From the NCBI RefSeq assembly GCF_000308875.1, contig NZ_BAGL01000064.1, positions 84,345-148,344 on the forward strand: a DNA stretch of 64,000 nt, written 5' to 3'. Of the stretch, positions 52,053-60,664 are shown in pieces. The stretch comes from Nocardia transvalensis NBRC 15921. Lineage in GTDB: Bacteria > Actinomycetota > Actinomycetes > Mycobacteriales > Mycobacteriaceae. The notes beneath the pieces are model-generated. The model was not told the origin of the DNA, made no database searches, and was given only the letters and a program-made list of their open reading frames with translations. The position numbers and the translations under genes were made by a program. Within the stretch, counting starts at the first letter, position 1; each line of letters opens with the position of its first letter.

Positions 52053-53531
52053 CTATTCGGCCGGGCCGGTCGCCGCGGGCGCGATGGATACCGATTTGGT
52101 GTCGAGAAAGCCGTCCAGCCCCTCGGGGCCGAATTCGCGGCCGATGCCGCTGTCCTTGACGCCGCCGAACGGGGCCGCCGGATCCATGCTGTAGGCCTGG
52201 TTGATTCCCAGTGTGCCGCTGCGGATCCGGCGCACCACCCCGAGGCCGCGCTCGATATCGGTCGTCCACACCGAGCCGGACAGCCCGTACCCGCTGGCAT
52301 TGGCGATCCGGACGGCGTCGTCCTCGTCGTCGTAGGCGATGACGCCCAGCACCGGCCCGAAGATCTCCTCCTGCGCGATCCGCATCCGGTTGTCGACATC
52401 GACGAACAGGGTGGGCCGCACATACCAGCCGTGCTCGACGCCATCGGGAAATCCGGTGCCGCCGAGCAGCATTCGAGCGCCCTCGCGCCGCCCCTCCTCG
52501 ATGTAGCCCAGCACGCGGCGCCGCTGGCGCTCGCTCACCATCGGCCCGATCCGGGTCGCCGGGTCGAACGGGTCGCCCACCGGGAGACCCGCCACCGCGC
52601 TCGCCAAGGCGTCCACGAATTCGCGATACCGGCTGCGCGGCACCAGGATCCGGGTCTGCGCGACACAGGCCTGGCCGCTGTTCATCAGGCCCGCCACCAG
52701 CAGGCCGTCGGCGACGGTATCCGGATCGGCGTCGTCGAGGACGACGGCGGCCGATTTGCCGCCCAGTTCGAGCCCGACCCTGCGCAGCCCCGCACCGCAG
52801 GCGGCGGCCACCTGCCGCCCGGCGGCGGTGGATCCGGTGAAGGAGACCTTGTCGACGCCGGGGTGCGCGACCAGCGCTCGTCCGGTCTCCCGATCACCGG
52901 GCAGGATGCTGACCACGCCGGGCGGCAGGTCCAGCCGATCCAGCAGCTCGGCCATGAGGTAGGCGTCCAGCGGAGTCTCCGGAGACGGCTTGAGCACGAC
53001 GGCGCAGCCCGCCAGCAACGCCGGGACCAGCTTCGCCACGGTCAGGAACATCGGCATATTCCACGGGATGATCGCCGCGACCACGCCGACCGGTTCCCGG
53101 TGCACCGCGACCTCGCCGCCGAACGCGCCGGGGCGGGTCTCGCGCCAGGGATGCCGGGCGGCGAGATCGGCGAAGGCGCCGATCATCGCGCCGGGCAGCC
53201 GCGCGTGCGCCGATCGGGAGAAGGTGATCGGCGCGCCCATCTCCGTGGTGATCAGTCCCGCGAGTTCCTCCTGTCGCGGCCGGTAGTGCTCGGCCAGCCG
53301 CCGCACCGCCGCGATGCGGTCGCTCGGGTCCAGCCGCGGCCAGGGCCCGTGGTCGAACGCCGTGCGCGCGGCCACGACCGCGCGATCCACGTCGACGGGA
53401 CTCGGCGCGGGAACGTGCGCGACGGGCCGCTCGGTGTGCGGGGAGACGACGGTGAGCGTGTCGGCGGTGCTGGGCGCGACCCACTCACCGCCGATGTACA
53501 GGTGCCGTCGCGACGGCGCGGATACCGCCAT
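52053..53531 (-). CDS. aldehyde dehydrogenase
   Basis: 492 residues. The NAD site is IIPWNMPMF and FTGSTAAGRQVAAAC, the general base Glu is in LELGGKS and the catalytic Cys is in MNSGQACVAQTRI. It oxidises an aldehyde to the acid with NAD(P)+. Upstream is the amidohydrolase, downstream the acyl-CoA dehydrogenase, all minus strand. Confidence 0.92.
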   Translation of the reverse strand: MAVSAPSRRHLYIGGEWVAPSTADTLTVVSPHTERPVAHVPAPSPVDVDRAVVAARTAFDHGPWPRLDPSDRIAAVRRLAEHYRPRQEELAGLITTEMGAPITFSRSAHARLPGAMIGAFADLAARHPWRETRPGAFGGEVAVHREPVGVVAAIIPWNMPMFLTVAKLVPALLAGCAVVLKPSPETPLDAYLMAELLDRLDLPPGVVSILPGDRETGRALVAHPGVDKVSFTGSTAAGRQVAAACGAGLRRVGLELGGKSAAVVLDDADPDTVADGLLVAGLMNSGQACVAQTRILVPRSRYREFVDALASAVAGLPVGDPFDPATRIGPMVSERQRRRVLGYIEEGRREGARMLLGGTGFPDGVEHGWYVRPTLFVDVDNRMRIAQEEIFGPVLGVIAYDDEDDAVRIANASGYGLSGSVWTTDIERGLGVVRRIRSGTLGINQAYSMDPAAPFGGVKDSGIGREFGPEGLDGFLDTKSVSIAPAATGPAE

Positions 53532-53564
53532 GGTCCGGCTCTCCTTGTCGAATGCCCGTGCTGG

Positions 53565-54803
53565 TCAGAGGTGTTTGGCGATGCGGCCGTCCTTCATGAC
53601 GAAACGCACGTCCTCCAGCGTGGTGATGTCGGCCGTGGGATCGCCGGGGACGGCGATGATGTCGGCGAGCAGCCCGGGGGCGAGGCGGCCGCGATCGTCC
53701 GCGCCGATCAGTTCGGCACCGGTGACGGTCGCGGCGCGCAACGCCTGCGCGGGCGTCATACCGCGGTCCACGAGGGCCCACAGTTCCTTGGCATTGTCGC
53801 CGTGCGGGACGGCGGGCGCGTCCGTGCCGCAGGCGATCCTGACTCCGGCGCGGATGGCCTTGCGCAGGGTCTCACGCGCCTTCGGGAACACCTCGGCGGC
53901 CTTCTTCTGTAGCGCCGGAGCGGCTTTCGAGACGTCCAGGCCCTCGGACAGGTAACTGGTGGGCACCAGGAACGTGCCGCGCTCGACCATCATGGCGAGG
54001 GTGTCGTCGGAGGCGAGCGACCCGTGCTCGATGCAGTCGACCCCGGCGCGGAGACAGGCGCGGATCCCGGCGTCGCCGTGCGCATGGGCCGCGGTCCGGA
54101 TCCCGGCACGATGCGCCTCGTCCACGATCGCGGCCAGTTCCTCGTCCGAATACTGTTGTGCCCCGGCCACGGTGCCGTGCGACATCACCCCGCCCGAGGC
54201 CGATATCTTGATCACCTCGGCCCCGTATTTGATCTGATAGCGCACGGATTCGCGGACCTGGGGCACGCCGTTGGCGCGGCCCTCCTCCACGCTCAGCGGC
54301 ATGATGTGCGGCGCGAGCCGCTGGAACATGGTGGGGTCCAGATGCCCGCCGGTCGGGGTGATGGCGTGCCCCGCCGAGACGATGCGGGGGCCCTCGACCC
54401 AGCCCTGATCGATCGCGCGTCCCAGGTCGACGTCGAGCAGATAGCCGCCGGTCTTCACCATCAGCCCGAGATTGCGGACGGTGGTGAATCCGGCGTGCAG
54501 GGTGGTGCGGGCGTTCACGGTGGCCCGCAGCGTCCGGTACACCGGATCGTCCTGGACGCCGTGCATCGCGTTCGGCAGTCCGGACGGATTGTCCGGGCCG
54601 CCGATGAACAGGTTGATCTCCATATCCATCAGGCCGGGCAGCAGCGTGACGTCGCCCAGGTCGACTACGCGCGCGCCGGCGGGCGGGTCCGGCGGGTCGA
54701 CGGCGGTGATGACGTTGTCCTCCACCACGATTGCCGCCGGTGTGTGCACCTCGCCGGTATCGACATCGACCCACCGCGCCGCCCGCAGCACCGTGACCGT
54801 CAC
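53565..54803 (-). CDS. amidohydrolase-superfamily protein lacking the N-terminal HxH metal motif
   Basis: 412 residues from a GTG that overlaps the previous stop. The fold is that of imidazolonepropionase/prolidase-type amidohydrolases: LLPGLMDMEINLFIGGPD, KYGAEVIKISASGG (metal Lys), AAHAHGDAG (His), CIEHGS (His) and ACGTDAP (Asp). Where the family has the HxH of strand 1 (PGLIDxHxH), this protein has Glu and Asn (DMEIN). The other ligands are intact, so one metal may still bind. Substrate unknown. Confidence 0.85.
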   Translation of the reverse strand: MTVTVLRAARWVDVDTGEVHTPAAIVVEDNVITAVDPPDPPAGARVVDLGDVTLLPGLMDMEINLFIGGPDNPSGLPNAMHGVQDDPVYRTLRATVNARTTLHAGFTTVRNLGLMVKTGGYLLDVDLGRAIDQGWVEGPRIVSAGHAITPTGGHLDPTMFQRLAPHIMPLSVEEGRANGVPQVRESVRYQIKYGAEVIKISASGGVMSHGTVAGAQQYSDEELAAIVDEAHRAGIRTAAHAHGDAGIRACLRAGVDCIEHGSLASDDTLAMMVERGTFLVPTSYLSEGLDVSKAAPALQKKAAEVFPKARETLRKAIRAGVRIACGTDAPAVPHGDNAKELWALVDRGMTPAQALRAATVTGAELIGADDRGRLAPGLLADIIAVPGDPTADITTLEDVRFVMKDGRIAKHL

Positions 54804-55132
54804 GGGATCGGCTCCACGACGCACTCCAGCGATGCCGCGCTGGCATCCGGAATCCACGGCTGGCTCCAGACCTCCACCGGGAAGGACACCATGATCATCG
54901 AATACAGCAGGTACAGCAGGTTCCGCACCTCGTCGGGCAGATCGTCGAGCGGGAACCGGTCGCAGTGCGCGATCACGTCCTCCGCGCGCGGGGTGATCGC
55001 GTCGTAGAACTCCTGCATCTCCGCCATGGAACTCGCGAGTCTCCGCGCGTAGCGTTCGGATTCCGTTGCCAGGCACCAGGTCTCGGCGAAGGGCTCCAGA
55101 TCGGCGAACTCCGCCGGCAGCAGCCCGCTCAT
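54800..55132 (-). CDS. 110-residue Rieske-associated partner, copy 1
   Basis: 110 residues from ATG 55132, overlapping the Rieske gene stop (ATGA). It is helical (FAETWCLATESERYARRLAS, DDLPDEVRNLLYLLYSMIMV) and closely related to the partner at 57337. It does not resemble a Rieske beta subunit (SnoaL fold), as the strands are missing. Its place directly after each Rieske gene suggests a subunit or maturation partner; this is inferred. Confidence 0.75.
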   Translation of the reverse strand: MSGLLPAEFADLEPFAETWCLATESERYARRLASSMAEMQEFYDAITPRAEDVIAHCDRFPLDDLPDEVRNLLYLLYSMIMVSFPVEVWSQPWIPDASAASLECVVEPIP

Positions 55133-56400
55133 CGCCGCGCCTCCGCCCGCTCGCGCCGGTAGTCCTCGACCCAGTCGCCGGCCACCTTGTGCAGGTGGCG
55201 CAGCAGGATCTCCTGATCGTTCAGCGGAAAGGTCGTCACCGCACGGGATTCCAGCATGATCTGGGTCGCCTCCAGCGTGGAGCTGTCCTGGAGGCCGTAC
55301 TCCTTGAACGTCACCGCCGCCATCTCGTGCGCGACCCGTTCGCGCGCGGTGCGGGCGGGCGGGAAGTAGAGGTTGCCCTCGAAGACGTGGGTGTTGTGGG
55401 ACGTCGGCCAGTAGTGATAGGTCAGATACCAGCCCCCGGACCAGATCAGGATGACGAAGTTCGGCCACAGCTGGAACGAGTCCAGGCCCCACGGCTCGCA
55501 GCCGGCGGGGTTGAGGCCGGGCGGCATCTCGCCGAGATCCGGTGTGTCCCAAGGCCCGAACAGTCCGCTGCGGGTGATGTCCTCCATCGGCTTGCGCATC
55601 GTGGGATCGAGTTCCCAGGTGACCACGCCGGAGGTGCTGACCAGCCGGTGCGGGCCGTCGAGGCGATAGTGCGGGGCCTCGAATCCGGCCTGCTGCGCGG
55701 CCATGGAGTAGTTGTCCGGCGTCTGTTTCCCGTGCAGGACGGGGGCGTGGTAGAACTCCTGGAAGGCATCCATGTACAGCTTCCAATTGGCCCCGACCTC
55801 GGACCGGTAGCCGAAACGCTCGGTGAGCGTGCCGAACGGATAGCCCTCGAGCCCGGCGACCATGGGGCCGAGGAATTCTCGCAGCGTCTGGCGCGGTTCC
55901 CGGTCCAGGTTGACGAAGATGAACCCCTCCCACACCTCGCAGTGCACGCGCACCAGGCCGAGTTCGCTCTTGTCGAGATCGAAGAACTCCTCCTCCTGCT
56001 GCACGAAATTCAGTGACCCGTCGAGGTTGTAGCGCCAGGCGTGGTATTTGCAGGTGAACTGGCGGCAGGTCCCGGACACCTCCTCGCGGGGGAGTTCGTT
56101 CCACACGAGTTTGTTCCCGCGGTGCCGGCAGATGTTGTGGAAGGCGTTGACGCTCCCGTCGCGGTCGCGCACCAGGATCACCGAGGTGTGCGCCGCGGCG
56201 ATCTCCTTGGTGAAATAGCTGCCGGTGCGCGGAAGTTGTTCCACGCGGCCGACATTGAGCCAGGCGCGTTTGAAGATCGCCTCCCGCTCGAGGGCGAAGA
56301 ACTCCGGCGAGATGGAGTCCTCGTAGGACATCGGCGCGGTGCCGAGTTCGGGATAGTGCTGGGTCCAGCTGCCTTCGGCGGGCTTGGGCCAACGAGGCAT
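55129..56400 (-). CDS. Rieske non-heme iron oxygenase, copy 1
   Basis: 423 residues. The [2Fe-2S] Rieske ligands are Cys91-x-His93 (CRHRGN) and Cys117-x2-His120 (CKYHAW); the loop between them is long and holds an extra Cys112. The mononuclear iron site is DAFQEFYHAPVLH (His218, His223). It needs an electron donor, which is not in the window. It is about as close to copy 2 as expected for a recent duplication of the module. The 110-residue partner is coupled behind it. Confidence 0.9.
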   Translation of the reverse strand: MPRWPKPAEGSWTQHYPELGTAPMSYEDSISPEFFALEREAIFKRAWLNVGRVEQLPRTGSYFTKEIAAAHTSVILVRDRDGSVNAFHNICRHRGNKLVWNELPREEVSGTCRQFTCKYHAWRYNLDGSLNFVQQEEEFFDLDKSELGLVRVHCEVWEGFIFVNLDREPRQTLREFLGPMVAGLEGYPFGTLTERFGYRSEVGANWKLYMDAFQEFYHAPVLHGKQTPDNYSMAAQQAGFEAPHYRLDGPHRLVSTSGVVTWELDPTMRKPMEDITRSGLFGPWDTPDLGEMPPGLNPAGCEPWGLDSFQLWPNFVILIWSGGWYLTYHYWPTSHNTHVFEGNLYFPPARTARERVAHEMAAVTFKEYGLQDSSTLEATQIMLESRAVTTFPLNDQEILLRHLHKVAGDWVEDYRRERAEARR

Positions 56401-56430
56401 GGTGTTCTCCTGGGCGTGGAAGGCGGGGGC

Positions 56431-57270
56431 TTATCGGATCGGTTCGTCGCCGAGCACGGTGGTGCGCAGCATCTCTCGCGGCGAATCCGGCGGATACGGT
56501 GCGGCGCGGTGGATCACGCCGCGGTTGTCCCAGATGACCGTGTCGCCCACCGACCAGTCGTGGCGGTAGACGCGGTCGGGGGCGGTGCACCGGCGCAGCA
56601 GATCGTCCAGCAGCGCACGGCTTTCGGCCGGGTCCATGCCGACGACGTAATCGGTGGAGGCCCCCAGCACCAGCGAGCGCCGACCGGATTTGTGCGTCCA
56701 GACCAGGGGGTGTTCCTTGACCGGGCGGCCGCGCCAGGCGGCCAGTTGCTCGGGCGTCGGCTCCTCGGTGACCAGCCGCTGCGACGCCTCGAGGGAGTGC
56801 ACGACCCGCAGCGTCGCCAGCCGCGTGCGCTCGGCGTCGGTGAGATTGTCGAAAGCCTTGTAGGTGGAGGCGAATTCGGTCTCACCGCCGGTGGCGGAGA
56901 CGGCCTTGGCGGTCAGCATGGTGGCCATCTGCGGATAGGCGTCGTCCTGCGGTGTGCAGCCGTCGATATGCCAGTCGAACGTTGCGCGCAGGTATCCGGC
57001 CGACGAGTTCTTCGTGGTGTCGAGGGAGACGCGGTAGATGCCCCGGACCGGGTGATGGCCGGGCTCGGTGTCGATCTGCCCGAGTTTGCGGCAGAACGCC
57101 ACCTGCGTCTCGGGCTCGAGGTGCAGGTTCCGGAAGACCAGCACCCCGTGGGTCTCGAGGGCGTCCAGCACGGTGGCGGCCACGGTGTCATCGGAGACCA
57201 GGGACTCGTGGTCCACGCCGGTCACCTCGGCGCCGACATCGTGGTTGAGTGGGTCGATGGTGATCGTCAT
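56431..57270 (-). CDS. TauD/TfdA-type 2-oxoglutarate dioxygenase
   Basis: 279 residues from ATG 57270. Iron ligands: DWHIDG (His101, Asp103) and the distal His of NRGVIHRAAPY; the 2-oxoglutarate Arg is in PREMLRTTVLG. TauD-type enzymes hydroxylate and thereby cleave sulfonates, chlorophenoxy acids and others. It sits between the two Rieske modules on the same strand. Confidence 0.9.
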   Translation of the reverse strand: MTITIDPLNHDVGAEVTGVDHESLVSDDTVAATVLDALETHGVLVFRNLHLEPETQVAFCRKLGQIDTEPGHHPVRGIYRVSLDTTKNSSAGYLRATFDWHIDGCTPQDDAYPQMATMLTAKAVSATGGETEFASTYKAFDNLTDAERTRLATLRVVHSLEASQRLVTEEPTPEQLAAWRGRPVKEHPLVWTHKSGRRSLVLGASTDYVVGMDPAESRALLDDLLRRCTAPDRVYRHDWSVGDTVIWDNRGVIHRAAPYPPDSPREMLRTTVLGDEPIR

Positions 57271-57336
57271 CGGAGGTCCTTCCAGCCCGCATGCGGTGCG
57301 GTACAAGGGGTTTCGCGGGCGAGGCGCAATGGTGGG

Positions 57337-57681
57337 TTACGGCAGCGGCTCGGCGACGCGGTGAATTTCGGCGTCGGCGCTGTCGGTGGGGGTGGGCCGC
57401 TGGAAGATCTCCACGGCCATGGCGACCATCACCAGCGAATACACCAGCCACAGCAGGTGCAGGGCGTCGTCGGGGAGGTCGTCGAGGGGGAATTTGTCGC
57501 AGTAGGTGATGGCCTCGTCGAGCCGGGGGAGGAACGCGTCGTGAAATGTGACCAGTTCCGGCATGGAACTGGCCATGCGGCGCGCCCACCGCTCGGATTC
57601 GGTGGCCAGGCACCAGGTCTGCGCGAATTCCTCGAATTCCGCGAATTCCGGGGGCAGCAGATTCTCGGTCACGGCGGTCAC
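57337..57681 (-). CDS. 114-residue Rieske-associated partner, copy 2
   Basis: 114 residues from a GTG that overlaps the Rieske stop. It shares LLPPEFAEFEEFAQTWCLAT and DLPDDALHLLWLVYSLVMVA with copy 1 (LLPAEF, ETWCLATESER, DDLPDEVRNLLYLLYSMIMV). It is probably a dedicated partner of Rieske copy 2. Confidence 0.75.
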   Translation of the reverse strand: MTAVTENLLPPEFAEFEEFAQTWCLATESERWARRMASSMPELVTFHDAFLPRLDEAITYCDKFPLDDLPDDALHLLWLVYSLVMVAMAVEIFQRPTPTDSADAEIHRVAEPLP

Positions 57682-58943
57682 ACCTCCGTGAGGTCGCGCC
57701 GGTATTCGCCGACCCAGTCGGCGACCGCCTTGTGGAAGTGCCGGACCAGGATCTCCTGATCGTTGACCGGAAAGCGGGTCAGCCCGGCGGTGCGGTACGC
57801 GGATTCGAGTGCTGTCTGGGTGCCGGTCAGCATGCCCGCGTCCTGGAGCGCGAACTCCTTGAACACCACCGACGAGACCTCGTGTTCGACCCGTTCGCGC
57901 ACGGTGCGGGCGGGCTGGTAGGCGAGCACGCATTCGAAGCGGTGGGTGTTGTGGGAGGTCGGCCAGTATCGGTAGAGCAGATACCAGCCGCGGTAGATCA
58001 GGATCTCGATATTGGGGAAGATCTGGAAATTGTCGATGCCCCACGGCTCCACGCGCCCGGGGTTCAGCCCCGGCGGCAATTCCCCGAGATCCGGTGACTC
58101 CCAGGGCCCGACCAGCCCACTGCGGGTGATGCGCTCGATCGGATACATGTATTCCGGCGGCAGCGTCCAGCGGCGGGCGCCGCCCGTGGACACCATGCGA
58201 TGCGGGCCGTCGAGCTGGAAATGCGCGCACTCGAAGCCGTTTCCGGTGCGGACCGGATTGGGCACCTGCTGCGGATGCAGCCCCGGGACGTGGTAGTACT
58301 CCTGGAACGCGTCGGCGAACAATTTCCAGTTGCTGTTGTTGTCGGCGGTGAACTCGTACCATTCGGTCATCTCGCCGAACGGGTAGCCGTCGAGCGCGGT
58401 CACCATGGGGCCGAGGAATTCCCGCAGCGTCTGCCGGGGTTCGGGATCGAGGTTGACGAATACGAATCCCGCCCACACGTCGCAGTGCACGGGCATCAGG
58501 CCGAGTTCGCTCTTGTCGAGGTCGAAGAATTCGCCCTCCTGCTGGACGAAATTCAGTGACCCGTCGAGGTCGTACCGCCAGCCGTGATACTTGCAGGTGA
58601 ACTGGCGGCAGGTGCCGGAGACCTCCTCGCGGGGCAGTTCGTTCCACATCAGCTTGTTGCCGCGGTGGCGGCACATGTTGTGGAAGGCGTTGATATCCCC
58701 GTCGCGATCACGCACCACGATGATCGACGCCCGCGCCGCCTCGATCTCCTTCGTGAAGTAGCGTCCCGTGCGCGAAAGTTGTTCGATACGACCGACATTG
58801 AGCCACGCGCGTTTGAAGATCGCCTCGCGTTCCAGGTCGAAGAACTCCGGGGACACCGAATCCTCGAACGAGATCATCGACGTCCCGAGGTCCGGGTAGT
58901 GCCGGGTCCAGCTGCCCTCGGCGGGCTTGGGCCATGAGGTCAC
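57678..58943 (-). CDS. Rieske non-heme iron oxygenase, copy 2
   Basis: 421 residues from GTG 58943 with GGAGG upstream. It is collinear with copy 1: the Rieske ligands are CRHRGN and CKYHGW, and the iron site is DAFQEYYHVPGLH. The C-terminal halves differ more, as expected if the two copies take different substrates. Its partner gene follows directly. Confidence 0.9.
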   Translation of the reverse strand: MTSWPKPAEGSWTRHYPDLGTSMISFEDSVSPEFFDLEREAIFKRAWLNVGRIEQLSRTGRYFTKEIEAARASIIVVRDRDGDINAFHNMCRHRGNKLMWNELPREEVSGTCRQFTCKYHGWRYDLDGSLNFVQQEGEFFDLDKSELGLMPVHCDVWAGFVFVNLDPEPRQTLREFLGPMVTALDGYPFGEMTEWYEFTADNNSNWKLFADAFQEYYHVPGLHPQQVPNPVRTGNGFECAHFQLDGPHRMVSTGGARRWTLPPEYMYPIERITRSGLVGPWESPDLGELPPGLNPGRVEPWGIDNFQIFPNIEILIYRGWYLLYRYWPTSHNTHRFECVLAYQPARTVRERVEHEVSSVVFKEFALQDAGMLTGTQTALESAYRTAGLTRFPVNDQEILVRHFHKAVADWVGEYRRDLTEV

Positions 58944-58980
58944 GGTCGTTCCTCCGAATCCGATCGTGCGGGCGCCGCGG

Positions 58981-59763
58981 TCATATGACGGCCCCGCCGT
59001 TCACGCCCAGGACTTGGCCGGTGATGTATCCGGCCTGCTCCGAGCACAGGAACAGGCAGGCGGCGGCGATGTCGTCGCCCGACCCGAGATGTCCCACCGG
59101 GATGGCCCGCGCCATCACGGCGTCGTCGGGAAGATGGCCCGCCTGCTGCGAGTGGCGCGACATCGGAGTGTCGATACCCGACGGCGGGATGGTGTTCACG
59201 GTGATGCCTTGCGCGGCGTACTCGCGGGCCAGCGCCTTGGTCATCGCGACGACGGCCCCCTTGGACGCGGTGTAGTGCACCATGCCCGGCGAGCCGCGCT
59301 GCGCGCTCGACGACGAGATCGTCACGATCCGGCCCCAGCCGCGGGCGACCATATCGGGGATGGCCGCCTGCACGCAGTGGAAGGTGCCCGTCAGGTTCAC
59401 CTCCACGATCCGGTGCCACTCGGCGGGCGTGATCTCGGTGAACGGCGCGAATCCGACCGCGCCCGCGCTGGTCACGAGGATGTCCACGGCGCCGAATTCG
59501 GAGCGGACCTTGCCTAGCGCCTCCTCGACAGCGGGCCGGTCGGTCACATCCACCGCGCAGGCGATCGCGGAACCGCCGTCCTCGCGCAGGGCGTCGGCCG
59601 TGCGCTGCGCGGCGGTCGCATCGATGTCGAGGACGGCGGTCCGGTAGCCGTGGCCGGCGAAGGCACGGCAGATCGACGCGCCCATGCCGGAGGCGCCGCC
59701 CGTCACGACGGCGACGCGGTCGGGCGCGGGCTCGCTCGACCGGCTGTTTCTGGGGGTGTTCAT
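58981..59763 (-). CDS. short-chain dehydrogenase/reductase, FabG-like
   Basis: 260 residues. TGGASGMGAS cofactor motif, catalytic YTASK preceded by ISSSSAQRGS, and a C-terminal GQVLGVNGGAVI ending. It probably oxidises or reduces a hydroxy/keto intermediate of the pathway. It is divergent from the TetR gene across the 35-bp palindrome. Confidence 0.9.
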   Translation of the reverse strand: MNTPRNSRSSEPAPDRVAVVTGGASGMGASICRAFAGHGYRTAVLDIDATAAQRTADALREDGGSAIACAVDVTDRPAVEEALGKVRSEFGAVDILVTSAGAVGFAPFTEITPAEWHRIVEVNLTGTFHCVQAAIPDMVARGWGRIVTISSSSAQRGSPGMVHYTASKGAVVAMTKALAREYAAQGITVNTIPPSGIDTPMSRHSQQAGHLPDDAVMARAIPVGHLGSGDDIAAACLFLCSEQAGYITGQVLGVNGGAVI

Positions 59764-59797
59764 CGTTCGGGTCGCTCCTCTGCCTGCGCGCCCTGGT

Positions 59798-59832
59798 GTT
59801 AATCGACTGCCTAAATTAGGCGAGTGATTAAC
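59798..59832. promoter_or_regulatory. 35-bp palindrome, candidate TetR operator
   Basis: Outer arms GTTAATC/GATTAAC and inner CCTAA-ATTAGG are symmetric about one centre, with few mismatches between them. It lies between the divergent SDR and TetR starts and is AT-rich in a GC-rich background. One site could control the whole Rieske/TauD operon and the regulator. Confidence 0.8.
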
Positions 59833-59922
59833 TTATACGGCAGGCCGTCGCGGAGTGTCAATGGCTGTCGGGCGGCCCGCCGTACACTGACCGGCAGCCG
59901 CGCGCCCACAGGAGGACACGAG

Positions 59923-60531
59923 ATGAAATCCGGCCGCAGCGCCGACCCCGAGAACTCCGCGACGCGCGCGGCTCTCCTCGACGCGGCGCAGCAGATCATG
60001 CTCGAGGAGGGCTACGCGGCGGTCAGCACCCGCCGGCTGGCCGCGCGCGCCAACGCGAATTCGGCGCTCGTGTACTACTACTTCGGCACCATGGACAACC
60101 TGTTCGCCGAGCTGTTCCGGCGCGGCGCCGAGCGCAGCTACCAGTTGCAGGTCGAGGCGCTGGCCTCGCCGCAGCCGCTGTGGGCGCTGTGGGACGCGAT
60201 CCACGAGCAGTCGCAGACGGCGCTGACCATGGAGTTCGTCGCCCTCGCCAACCATCGCAAGGCCATCCGCGCCGAAATCGTCGACTCCTCCGCGCGGTTC
60301 CGCACGCTGCAGCTCGAGGCGGTGACCAAGGCGCTCGCCGACTACGGATACCGGTCGGACACCTATACGCCCGCCGCCGTCGTCCTGCTCATGTCCAGCA
60401 TCTCCCGGTTCCTGCGCATGGAGGAGGCCTTCGGCGTCGACGCCGGTCACGACGATGTGATCGGGCTGATCGAGACCTTCCTGCGCGACGTCGAGGGTGA
60501 GCGGCGATCGCCCCCGCCGTCGGCCCGGTAG
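59923..60531 (+). CDS. TetR-family regulator of the catabolic operon
   Basis: 202 residues from ATG 59923 with AGGAGG. Helix-turn-helix: LDAAQQIMLEEGYAAVSTRR, LAARANANSALVYYYFGTMD. The divergent position and the 35-bp palindrome suggest it represses the SDR/Rieske operon; the ligand is unknown. Confidence 0.9.
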   Translation: MKSGRSADPENSATRAALLDAAQQIMLEEGYAAVSTRRLAARANANSALVYYYFGTMDNLFAELFRRGAERSYQLQVEALASPQPLWALWDAIHEQSQTALTMEFVALANHRKAIRAEIVDSSARFRTLQLEAVTKALADYGYRSDTYTPAAVVLLMSSISRFLRMEEAFGVDAGHDDVIGLIETFLRDVEGERRSPPPSAR

Positions 60532-60664
60532 CGCGTACGGTCTGGCCGGCGTGCGGGTGACCGGGCTGTGGGACCCTCGTACCGGAACCATGTCGCGCCG
60601 CACACGGGTGTGGCCGGCGAACCGGCGGGCCGGCAGGTCGCCGCGAAACGAAGGAGGAAGCCGC

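Noticed and set aside
52053..56590. Long out-of-frame readings over the aldehyde dehydrogenase and Rieske genes
   Set aside because: Arg/Pro/Ala-rich shadows; the true frames carry complete catalytic motifs.
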